Source of the DNA: Temnothorax longispinosus
Lineage: Eukaryota > Arthropoda > Insecta > Hymenoptera > Formicidae
Length of the DNA: 64,000 nucleotides
NCBI RefSeq assembly: GCF_030848805.1
Contig: NC_092359.1
Coordinates: 9,626,623 to 9,690,622 of the forward strand
Reading direction: 5' to 3'
A program made the position numbers and the translations under genes. Below the pieces are notes generated by a model that did no database searches, was not told the DNA's origin, and saw only the letters and a program-made list of their open reading frames with translations. Shown here piece after piece: positions 26,701 to 38,600 of this stretch; within the stretch, counting starts at the first letter, position 1; every line of letters starts with the position of its first letter.

Positions 26701-29700
26701 GGATTGCTAATATAACTTAAAAGATTGGACGATCTTGTTCAATTGCTTAATATTATCTAATAATAATTATGCAGACAGCATGCATGTCTGATGGGTATCT
26801 AATTATCTAATTTTGTCTGAACTAATCTGAACAAATATAAAAATATATATATGTACTAGGTGTGAATCGAACATGAATAATAACAGATACGGTGACAATT
26901 TGATAGTTAAAAAATATATTCACTTATTAGTATACCTATCATATACATTGAGCAGCCAGTTGATGGCCAAGTCAATGCATAGAGGTACCGACACCTGCGT
27001 TGGATTGTCTGCTGCGATTACTTCGTACAGCGATGTCAGTACTGTTACCATATCGGGGATGTCGATCAGTTTGTCATTCTGCGCCCGAAGCCCGTGTGAA
27101 TCGAACTGTTCCAACGCGGTGGAAAGGCTCAACATGTCCACTAAAAGTGACAAACAAAAAAATATATAACCGTCATATAAATAACTATTCTACAATAAAA
27201 ATAGAACATTTATTTATTCTGTGACTTTTTATTTTCAAGATATTGGTATTAGAAAATAATAGAAAATTTTAAGATAAATGAAGATATTCTCATGGTATCG
27301 ATTAGTTTGCTAAATGCGCGTTTAAATAGCAATTAAACAGCAATAAAACAAATAATTTTGATTACCAGAGATGCGAAAATACTCACGGCACAGTCGCTTC
27401 TGAACGGTACGCAGTTTCATGGCGGTTCGATAAGCGGAAAAGCGAACTTCGTTTAGATCCGCGAGCGAAGACATCAGTTCTATCATTTTCGGATGATCCC
27501 AATGCGTAGTCTCCAAATGATGGCTGTAACAGATTTTATTTAAATTTATTAAATTTATTTATTTAAGTATGTACACGAAGAAATCTAATATAATATAAAA
27601 TAACGAAATAAATTTTTAGATATTCGAATTTATTAGATTCATTTAAATATTAAAATTGATTGGATATTCGTTGTTATTTAAATATTCGATTAGATTACGA
27701 ATGTTTCTTTTAGAAACATAAGACTCGATCGTGTCAGTAAAAGCACTCGATCGCCTCAGAAATAACCGTGCCGTACGGTTTGGGAATTTCGAGGCGACCG
27801 TACGGGTGGTGCAAAGGAAGATCGATTACTTGATATAGTAAGGCACTTTGGCGGGTGTGAGGGCTCTCTCCCATGGTGGTTCTACGCTGCTCGCGAGGAA
27901 AGCCTGACTACCCGGAGTGCTGCCATCCTTCCCGAATCCGCTTAGCAACTTGTAACGCTCGTCAACCGCTACTTGCAGCACCTTCCACCTGCGAAAACAC
28001 ACGAAAAAGTTAACGTCGTTGCGTTCCCGAATTCAAAGCCCGTCGCAAAGCAGGCTGTAAAAATAAGTCTCACAGTGTCGAGCGAATTTTAAATTCTTTA
28101 CTCTGATACCGCGGCGACACTTGCACGGAGTGACGCAGGAAAAGATGCGTCTCAAATCCTGCTTGGATGGTCGTAAAGAAGATATCTCGCGCGACTTTCG
28201 TTATTATTCAGATAGAATCGTAATGTCTGAAAAATTCCGATGTCGCGGATTGCTCGAAGGATTTCCACGATTAAATTCCACGTTTCCGTGACATCGTGTA
28301 CATCGCTGATATTCATCGAGTTTTGCATAGAACTCGCGGTCGGAAGTCGCGCGATAAATTTTTACGTGGTCGTCAAGACCACCACATACCTGGTGTTCAG
28401 ATCTTCGAGTTTCGCCAGTAGAGCGTGAGAAACGATGACGCTGCTCGATGCGAAGACGCTCGCCTGGTCGTTCGCGTCCTCGATGTTCCTCTGGATTGGT
28501 ACCAGTCGTTCGCCGAATTTCTGCAACTGCTCGAGCAGTTCCGTCGCTTCGTTGGCGTCGTTTGGATTCTGCCAGCCGCTCTGGATCGCCTCGGCCGCGG
28601 CCATCCGCGAGGAGAGATCCTCGAGGGACTTTTGGAAGACACATATTTTCTGAAATCAGAACAGTAAACCACACTAAATCAAGACGTTCATCATTCGTTC
28701 ATCATTGTTCGTCATTTATTTGTGGAGATTATAAATGATAATTGCTATATATATTAATTTATAAGTTGATGTTTACTTGTAGTAACTGTACAGTTAAAGA
28801 AATATTATATAAAGAAATATCTCAGTTAAGCGTGATTATTTTATGTCTTTCAATTGTCTCTACTGTTGAAATTTTTTGTTTTAAAAAGCTGACGCCGATG
28901 CACTATACGTATATATTTGTATACTACGCTTTTTCAATTTGAATGTCGATAAATTAATAAAATCAAGCATACGAGCACTCATTGCTAAAAAAGAAAGATA
29001 GAACGATGTTTTGTGTCGACTTGTGTTGCTTGCTGGAAAGCTCATGCCTTTGTGATTCTTCCCAACTCTTCCTAACAGTATTTTGTCTCTTAACAATATC
29101 GGGCACGTGGGTACAATATTTTCAACACAAATTTAAAAAAATGTGAACATCATTTTATTATAATAATTATTATAATCAACATTGTAATGATTGTACAGAC
29201 AAAAAGTCATAAAACAATTTCAATATGTATACAAGCTCTTATATGTATTTTGGCAGGCATCCCGATTGGCAGATTGCAAAATTATTTGTGAATTGGAAAT
29301 GTCGCGATAGCCAGCTGCAAGTAATTTTTTCTCGTATTTTTGCTGCTTCTTCTTTATGATTCCTTTTCATATGTTCCTCTATATCTAGATGCATACTGAA
29401 GTGAGTTGCCACAAAGATTCTCGCTCAATTTTTAATCTTTTAATCGCCCTAAGTATAATTTTATTAGATATATCTACCTTATTGGTCTTTCTTTTGTACT
29501 TATGCACCATTATCTACGTATAAAAAAAAAAAACAATCCGTCATTGAAGTCTGTGGACACATTACTCCATCAAAAATAAAACAGATAGCCCCGACTACAT
29601 TTTTCAGTCTTTAGCATGTTGCAAATTTTAGATTATGCGGAATTAAGATTTAACGCTTCTCACATCTGATAACTATATATTAATTGATAATATTATAAAT

Positions 29701-32700
29701 TTCTTGTCTTAATTTGAGTTAAATTACTGTTGCATAACAAATCTTTCGACCGTCGAAAAATGTTGATAATCGCTTTCGCTTTTTTTTGTAACGCATGTTG
29801 TGTCTGTGAAAAGCATCGCAAGATAACAAAAACTTCTGAATTTCTTACGTAGAGCTTTTTTCAAATATTTGTTGGAATGGTAGAGATATCTATCTCTTAA
29901 CACATGAGATAGCAGTACTGTGGACGCATATAGCTCCCGTAGACAGATAGCCTCGGTTTTCCCTATTGTAGAAAGAAAGCTAACTGACTCAACTATTAGC
30001 AAGATTTAAACTAAACAATATTTATGTTTAGTAAAGGTTCGCATGTGTCTCTTGCTCCGTGATACTGTAAGAATATAATGCCGCAGATTCCAAATAATAC
30101 GGCGTTGAGTTATTTTGAAACATTAAACGATATTCACGTAAAGTGCAAGATGACATCATGTGATAATACGATTATTTGGAAATATTCTGCGAAACAACAC
30201 TTACTTAGAGTACATAACATGTATGAAGAAGAAGAAGAACGAACATGGAGAAACGACACCTACTCACTTTGGCAACATTTCTCAAGAGAAGAAAATTTTT
30301 GGGCAAGATGTGAATTTTGTGACAGACCAATTTTTGCATATAAAAGACATTATTTAATGAGCCACTTGAAGAAATGTAATAAAAATGCATTAGCTAAAAT
30401 ACGAGAAGACATTGTTTGTAGTTGGCTGTCGCAATATTTCGAATTCACAGACCGTGATGCATATTGCAAGATTTGCAAGTCGCCAAGTGAGTATTACTGT
30501 GTCAGAATATTTGAAGGAAGAGATGTCTTAGAATCTCACGTGAAACATCATTATGAAGGCGGAGTGATAGAACAATCTGTATATGAAACAAATTATGCCG
30601 GCCCAAATTTTTGTCACGATAATACACATCCTCAATCTCTTGGAAATCCCGAAGATCAACAGAGGTAAACATCTCAGATATTAGTATTTTATTTATTGTG
30701 AATTATTAATATATTTTCTATCGTGTGTGTACGTATAATATACAAAAAATTTAATATCTAACATTTAAAATATAGAGACCGTACAAATTTCAATCTAATA
30801 TTTAAGGTATATCTTTTATAAAAGTTGTAAAATTCAAATATGCTGTTATTTATTTATTGTATAATGTATTCAGTGATTGATAGATATTCTCATACGCAGG
30901 TAACTCTGCAAGTATTACAAAATTTAAATAGAAATTGTGTTTAAACATTCCATTTTAAGAAATGTAAATAATAAGAGTCAATCATCAAGTAACATACTTG
31001 ACTGCAATATAATCTTGTAATTCTAATTACATTAGTAGTTTCGTATTTTTTAATCTGTGTATACATGCATTGCAGATCCAATGTGGGCATTGTGGGCAAC
31101 AATGGACAGTCCAGCAGTGGACAACAAGAATCTAAAATCTACAATTCACTTTTTGAATTTATTAATGATTTACCAGATGAGATTCTTATGCAATACCAAG
31201 AAAAACAACAGCGTTGACGAAAATATTGGAATATATCAATAAATAAATGTTTGACAAGAAATTTTATTTCGCATTGTTACATAATCATAAAACTATTTCA
31301 TGATTCAAACATCAATTATCTTACAAATATAACTTACTAATTGCCTTATTAATTTTTATTATTAATATAGTATTGCCAGTTAAAAAATTAAAATATGTAT
31401 TCCTATATATTCAACGTAAATTCGAATTATATACATACTTATTAACATATAAATATTATTCAGTGTAATACACGCTTCACAATACAAAAGTGCACGAAAC
31501 GTCCAAGTTGTTTTATTGCCGTAATTACGGCTAAAAGTAATATTCCCTGTATGAAGGAAAAAGCATGAGCTGCTATTTGCGAACGGACAGAAAAGTGGTA
31601 AGCATAATTGTACGCACAGAATTTTATGGTCATGCAAGATGTATTTATCGTATTATCGTTTACATTTTTCGTAATGCATTTCAGAAGCACGCTGTTATTA
31701 TCGGATCAAGCGTAATCAAATTATGATCACTTTAGGTAATTTTGTCTTTTGATTCGTGACTAATGCACGTGGTTTATCACCGAGACGGAATTTAGTTTAA
31801 TCTTCAGTTGAGAAAACCCTGGCGGAGTATTAAAAAAATTAGTTCTTTCCTTTGACTCTATTTATAGTTTTCTGAATTGGGATTAAAAAGCAGAAATAAC
31901 AGTTTAAAAATTTGATGCATTAAATTTTTCTTAAGACAAATCTTGATAATAAAAGAAGAAAGAAATATATGGAATTGTAAAAGGTACTTAATTTTCAAGA
32001 AACGTTACTTTAGATAACTTACAAAATTTGAGATTTAATTACACAAAGGTAATTAATAATAAAACTTTTGTTAAATATTATCCAAAAAATTGTTATTAAA
32101 AAACTTATATGATTATTAAAAGCAGACATGGCAAGGAATCTAAGTCGGTAAATTAATAAAGCAAATAATTCCTTTACAGCGAAATAATTTCTGCCGTTTC
32201 TTTTTTTCTGGCACTTGCGAGGGAGCGTACGAACAGAGAGATATGAGACAATCACTAAGTACAAATGGCGTGCTCTCTCAGCCCTTTCAATTTTCATTCC
32301 TGGACAAGGCGCGGTAACCAGCGTCGCGATAAAATTCTCCGGGCATTTATCAGTCGGCGATACGACACGAAGAGAGCAGAAAGAGCGGAAAAACGGAGGA
32401 GGAGGACGGTCGGTTGGTCCCACGATGGCATTTGCATTCCAAATAAACGCTGTCGACGGACGCTAAATCGCTCTAATTAGTCGTCTCCCTATGAAAGTGC
32501 TTTAAGCGTCCCTTGTTCCGAGAGCGGGATAAGGAAAAAGGCCGACACGTAAAAGCGGGAGTGCGAATGGAAGAGAAAGAGAGAAGAAGAGAAGAAGTTA
32601 GGATCTTACTTCCGTGACGAAGGAAAGTGGGATGATCGAACCGATGAAAATGCCGGAAAAAGCTGAGTCGCTCTCTTTGTTCTTAATCATTTAGAGAAAG

Positions 32701-35608
32701 AGCGATAATGTGAATTATCATTGATAAAACGTGCAATCATGGAACGGCGGAAGTTCAAGCTGAATCGCTTGAAGATGAAGTATGCTGGTATTTTGCGCTG
32801 GATTTTATTACAAAAGAAATGAAATAACTCTCTCGAAAGATTAGGGGATAAATAATTTCTAGATAAACAAAATATCGTCCATTTGTACAATATCGTTATG
32901 TTACATCATCGCGTTTAGTTTATGCATGGCAATCTGCTGTATTTTATACGAAAAATAATTACCGTGATTACTGACCAGAGTTAAAATGTATTACAATTCT
33001 CGCGCGTTCATTTGATTATTCCGTATATATACGTATATGTATATACGTGTTACATGATAAACGGATGGTATGAATACTGCATCATCCGTGACGTGAATTG
33101 TGTCCAACATAAAGCATCTCTAATAACGTTCGTGCTAATGAGGAATTATTGAGTTCAATGAAAACATAATTATTCAAAATGCTAAAACGCGCAATGTGTG
33201 TGTGTGTGTGTGTGTGTGTTCTCGCACCGTTCTTGCGCCGTTCTCGCGTGCATCTGCACGAAATCAGTGTGAAAAAAATCGTTGTAACGAGTGCCATGGG
33301 GGCAATCTTGTTGGCGAACTAGATTTATCTCGGCGTATGCCCGCACGCATGCACTTCGCGTTCTGGTTACGTAATAAAAAGTACGAGAGTAAGAGACAGT
33401 AATTTGATTGTACAATGAGATCTCTCCGCGCATGGACACGCAAAGACGGAGTTACTTAATACGCCTGAACTGATACGCGTGACATGTGTTAAATGTAATA
33501 CTCCGTGTTTATTTAGCCGAGATTTAAAAAGAGCGAACTTTAAAGCGGAAGACGGTGCATTTTATAATCGCGCGCTTTTACGCAGCTTTTACATAAACCA
33601 GCATCAAGTGTCGCTGGATAAAACTCGGGAAGCAGGATTACAAAGTTTAACTCATCGAAAAAGACGCGCGATAGTATTTCGAGCAATTAAAGTAATTTGT
33701 AATTTAAAAGTTTTAATTATAAAGCGTACGTTAGAGAAAATTTCTCTTTATACAAATAAATTTAAGTCTCTCTTTGGATGATATAATCCGTTAAAATTCA
33801 ATGTAAAGTTTTGTTTATAATTTTATATGCTTCATACTTTGATCCATTTGATACATAAGCTGATTTATTCTAATTCTTCTTTTTTGTATTTCAAAATGTA
33901 TACATGCATATAAAATTATAAATGAAATTTTTTTACGTAATTTAAAACTCAAAAACTCTCGATATCAAAATCTTCATTTCGGAATTATTAAATTCATATT
34001 TGTTTTCTTTTATATAAGAGATAGTATAATGTATATTGTATATATGACGAAATGTTTGTAATTCAGCTATTAATATATTCTGCGCATCTTACACTGTTCT
34101 GTATTTTATTCTACAAAGTAACATATAAAAAATAATCAAATGGGTGCATTTATACGTGTATGTATCGTTAAAAAAATCAGGAAAGAGAATCGGTCTTTAC
34201 GTGCGACGTGTTAGTCAAGTCGACCGCAATAATTCGCTCGGCGAAATGCACAGGAAGTACGCGCTGACACGCCAGCAAGTGACGCAGCCACGGTTCCGTC
34301 GTATAAATAAAATTACGACGAATATAAAGAAAATAAGAAGAGAAACGCTGGAAGCTCCGGCCGGAAATGGAGAACCCGAGGACTTCATTCTAACGCTCTC
34401 TAACAAGAGTCGCGAAATAATAACATCCTTCGATTCCGATTGGTTCCGCCGTGTTTCAGCGGAACAGACCCTAGACGGAAGTATAATAATAATTCCGCGA
34501 AAGGACGGTAAGAAAAAACGGGAGAGACGTGCAGCTGACGCGAGATGTAAAAACTGGAATGCAACCATATTTCTGTGCGAAAGATATATAACTTCGTAAT
34601 TTTAGCTTAGAATTAAAGCGACCCATATTTTTTCGCGTATCACATAAGTGACAATTGATCCAAAGATGCAGGAGGCGGGACAAAAATTCGTACTCTTATC
34701 GTCCCTCTCAGAAATTTTGCTTTCACATGCTGATGCTCTTGCTGAAACATGGGGCACCGAGTAACTTTACTCAGACGTCACACTTCGTGACTCTCATTAT
34801 ACAGGTTCTCCGTTTTATTCCCGTGACAAATCGTGCCGAAAGAAATTCCGCCCGATTTTCGCCGGGAATGACGTGGACGGGTGACGGATTGTGCACCTGG
34901 ACGTGAACTAATTGGCAGGTCCGTCGATAGCACGGGGCCTGGTTAGGCCTTCGCGTCTGAAAATCGTCGGGTCCGCCGGAGGCCGAGGCCAAAATAATTT
35001 CTCGCCGCGGCATCTGCAGTGTCATTTATTATGTGGCCAACCGGGCAATTAAAGTTAACTCGGCCGTGTCCCGGCATCGTCCCCGCTCTCCCGTTCTCGG
35101 CCTTTCCTCGGCGGTTTCCTCGTGTCGTACGTCCTGGCGAAGAAACTTCTTCGTGGAATTTGCTAAGCTAATTGTCTGGCGCCGTCCGATATTCCTCTGG
35201 CTGTATGCACCATTCGTGGACCATTTGGCAATTAGCTATTTGACTTGCAATTCGTCGCGAGAGTTCTCGTTCCCTCTGCTTCTCTCGTTGCACCTTTTTT
35301 TTTATAATTGTTACCGAGCGAATTATTAGTTAAATTTATACACGCGATTGACGAATGCGAAAAATCAGGAAAAGCGTTTTTTTTTTTTAAATAGAAATAT
35401 TCAATCAAGACCTTGAAAGTATTTCTGCGAAGCAGCGTCACTGAAAAGGCTTTATCCTTTCTTGGAATTCTACCTGCGAAGATACTTTCATTCGCTGAAC
35501 AAAGACGTAATTCAAGATGAGTCAGGTGCAAGTAAACAGAGAATTTGAAAGATTACAACATCTTAAAATGTTTCCAATTAACTGATAAAATATTACTCAG
35601 TTAAATTA

Positions 35609-35659
<51 letters not shown>

Positions 35660-38600
35660 CTGCAAAAGTATATTCAGTTTCATATATTGCAATGAAAATT
35701 ATATTAGTCGACTTCTACAAGATGAGTCCATTAAATTTAGCTCTTCATTATTTGGACTTTAGCTACTCGGTATTTTGAGCTTGGTTGGAAATATTAAATT
35801 GCGCTTTCTATAACACAAAATTTTTAAATAGAGGGATTGGTCTTTAAAAGAACGTTATCGGACAAGATTATTTCTATTACTTTTATTTAAATTAGCATTT
35901 TCGCGATGTTCTTTTCTTACGTTTATACGTAACATTGCTTTAGATCACAATTAGTTGCAAGAGTATTATATGAGAAAAGATGGATGCACGATGAAAAATA
36001 CAGGCAATGGAAACAGGGAATAACGCAGACAATAGATTTTTAACCTATCCGGGAGCCGTGTATTAATGTTATTACACCATCAGCTTTATTCCTGATTTCT
36101 TATTTCTAATTGCTATAATATCTGTTCCTTGTTCCTTATATTTTTCATTGTGCGGAGGCCTTTACAATTACAATATTTAAAAACACTTCAATAAAAGGAG
36201 GAGCGAAACAGTAATGTATAAAACTTTCATATATATAGAAGTTTTCTTGGACCGAGATCGTTATAAACTACGCTAAGAGACTTAGCCGTACAATATTGAA
36301 ACACACGGTATACGATGAATCTTATATGCAGTCATCCGCAGTCATTTTATATGCAGTCTCTATCTAGATAGGGATAGCATTCCACTAATTTCTGTACATT
36401 ATATCTCGTATATTAGGAAAAGGAAACCATCGCATCGACGCACAAGAGCGGCAAGGACCGCATGCTTCGGGGACTCGCGGTAGAGCATCTAGAGAAATTG
36501 AATATTTCAATACATGTAATTTTTAATAATTAATTTTTTCTTCATACCTCGGTCGAAAGTACGTACTTTCGTCCCTAATAGCAGGGACGAAAGTTTAACA
36601 TTTACTCCCTGTGAGAAGTACACGCGCGCTCTCTATAACTTTAAACCTTAACGCCCTTTAACCTTAAAAATAGTCATCAATATTGTTCTGTCAATATGTC
36701 ATCTGATGAATCCGTAGACGAGGAAGAAGTTATACGAAATTTCGATGCAGAAGCGCGATTGATAATAAATACAGATACGTTGCCAAAGAAGTCTGTTGAT
36801 CGATACAATCTTGTTTACGACACGTATAAAAAGTGGCAGATAGAACACAAAACTTCACTGTCAAACTGTGAAGAAAATAATTTGGTTGTGTATTTTAAGG
36901 ACCTATCTAAAAAATTAAAGCCGTCAACTTTATGGAGTGTTTGGTCAATTTTGAAAAGCACATTAAATTCAATGCACCGGCCGGAAGACGCGATCCCGAC
37001 GACGGACGGCTTATCGATCGTCCTGGCGTGCGAATCCGCGCGACACACGTGCACACACATACCAACGGTCACCCCGTTGGCACGCACGTGAATTTATTTT
37101 TACAAAATATGACAAGACTTGACTCTTGGAATGTATTTGATGCCTGCCCCCCCGACCAGCAGCACTCGCTTCGCTCGTGCCGCAAATGTCGGGGGCAGGC
37201 ATCAAAAACATGCTTATTAACATTTAAAGTTAAAAAAAGTAAAATTAATAACGTACTTTCGACCGGCTATGAAGAAAAATCGTATACACTACGCGGGCCA
37301 AAAGTTGAAATCTCGGTCCTGCTCGTCATGATGCCCTCGGCTTCGCCTCGGGGCATCATGACGCGCAGGGCCGAAAATTCAACTTTCGGCCCTTGTAGTG
37401 TAATATACTATTATTATTTTCTGGGTTATTTTCTAACTAACGTTCATGTAAACCCAGAGAAGGAACTTTCTCGGGTTCTTTCTCTGGAGTGATAAGTTGT
37501 CTCAGTTCACACGAAATCGAATTCGGAACCGTGTCGACAAGGTACTTTTCTACGAAATAAATAAAAATTCAATAATAAAGCTCACTTATATTTTATTTTA
37601 ATGTAATTGAACAGTGGTTACTCTCTTTTTTCTTTTTCGTATGCAAATAAACTATGTTCTCCTCCCAAGGATCCTCCGCGTCCGTCTCTTTGTATTAGTC
37701 GGTAATTTCAGTAATTTAATCCCTTTCCATAATATTGCGGATTATAGTTCGCAGTTTTCGATCTCGAGCGCGATAACTCAATTGATCCATAATCCTTAAC
37801 ATTGGATAAGAACACTTATACGCAAAACTCCAAAAAATGTTATAATTTTCCTCTTTATCATCCGATAAAACGGATAAATATTCGGCTGTATTAAATTTTG
37901 GATCTAGATCGCAGGGCAGCATAAAAAAGTCTTCCAGAGTTTTACGAAGTGCAATATCGAACACATTAACGACCAGGAAAACTAACGAAAACTGTGTTGC
38001 AGGATAGAGACATAGATACAGAAATACAGAGATGGAGCCTGAGTCTAGTAACTAGACAAGGCGGAAAAGCCACTGTGTGGGAGGAGCGACGAGATAAAGA
38101 ATGCTATACGTTCTTATTAGATGCCCTTTGAAACCCTGCAACTTTTGTCCAAAACATTTTTATTTATTTATTATCAGAACTATTCGGTCTTGAAATTGGG
38201 TGTGAAGTTAACACCCCATTTTTTCAATTACAATTTTCATATAGTATTAAGGGTCGGCAGGAGACATATGTTACTAGAATCGTAAAATCCATATTACGGC
38301 CAAAATATTGAAAAAATCGCACTTTAACTATAATATTCGTAATCAGCAGCATCGCCTTCAAGCTGCTAAAGAGCGATTTTTTGGAAAAATGGTCAAAATA
38401 AAATTTTCGAGTTTCTATATAAAAATATATTTTGGCCGTAATATGGATTTTACGATTCTAGTAATAAATGTCTCCTGCCGACCCTTAATACTATATGAAA
38501 ATTGTAATTGAAAAAAATGGGGTTTTAATCGCTGGAACTCTTTTTATAAACATGAAAATATTCCTGTATAGATACTCTTCGAAAAGAAGCTGGAACTCTC

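Larger units (their letters stand above)
31250..36227. other. Dystrophin intron between the nested gene and the transposon block
   Basis: No exon recognised. It includes purine-rich stretches near 32520-32660, a (TG)n at 33195-33219, moderately GC-rich DNA at 34200-35300 with long ORFs on both strands (34144-34599 plus, 34215-34568 minus) that show no domain, and a (TC)n at 35613-35660. Confidence 0.55.

Noticed and set aside
34144..34599. 151-codon plus-strand ORF
   Set aside because: The opposite strand is equally open (117 codons), the segment is moderately GC-rich, and no domain or splice context is evident.
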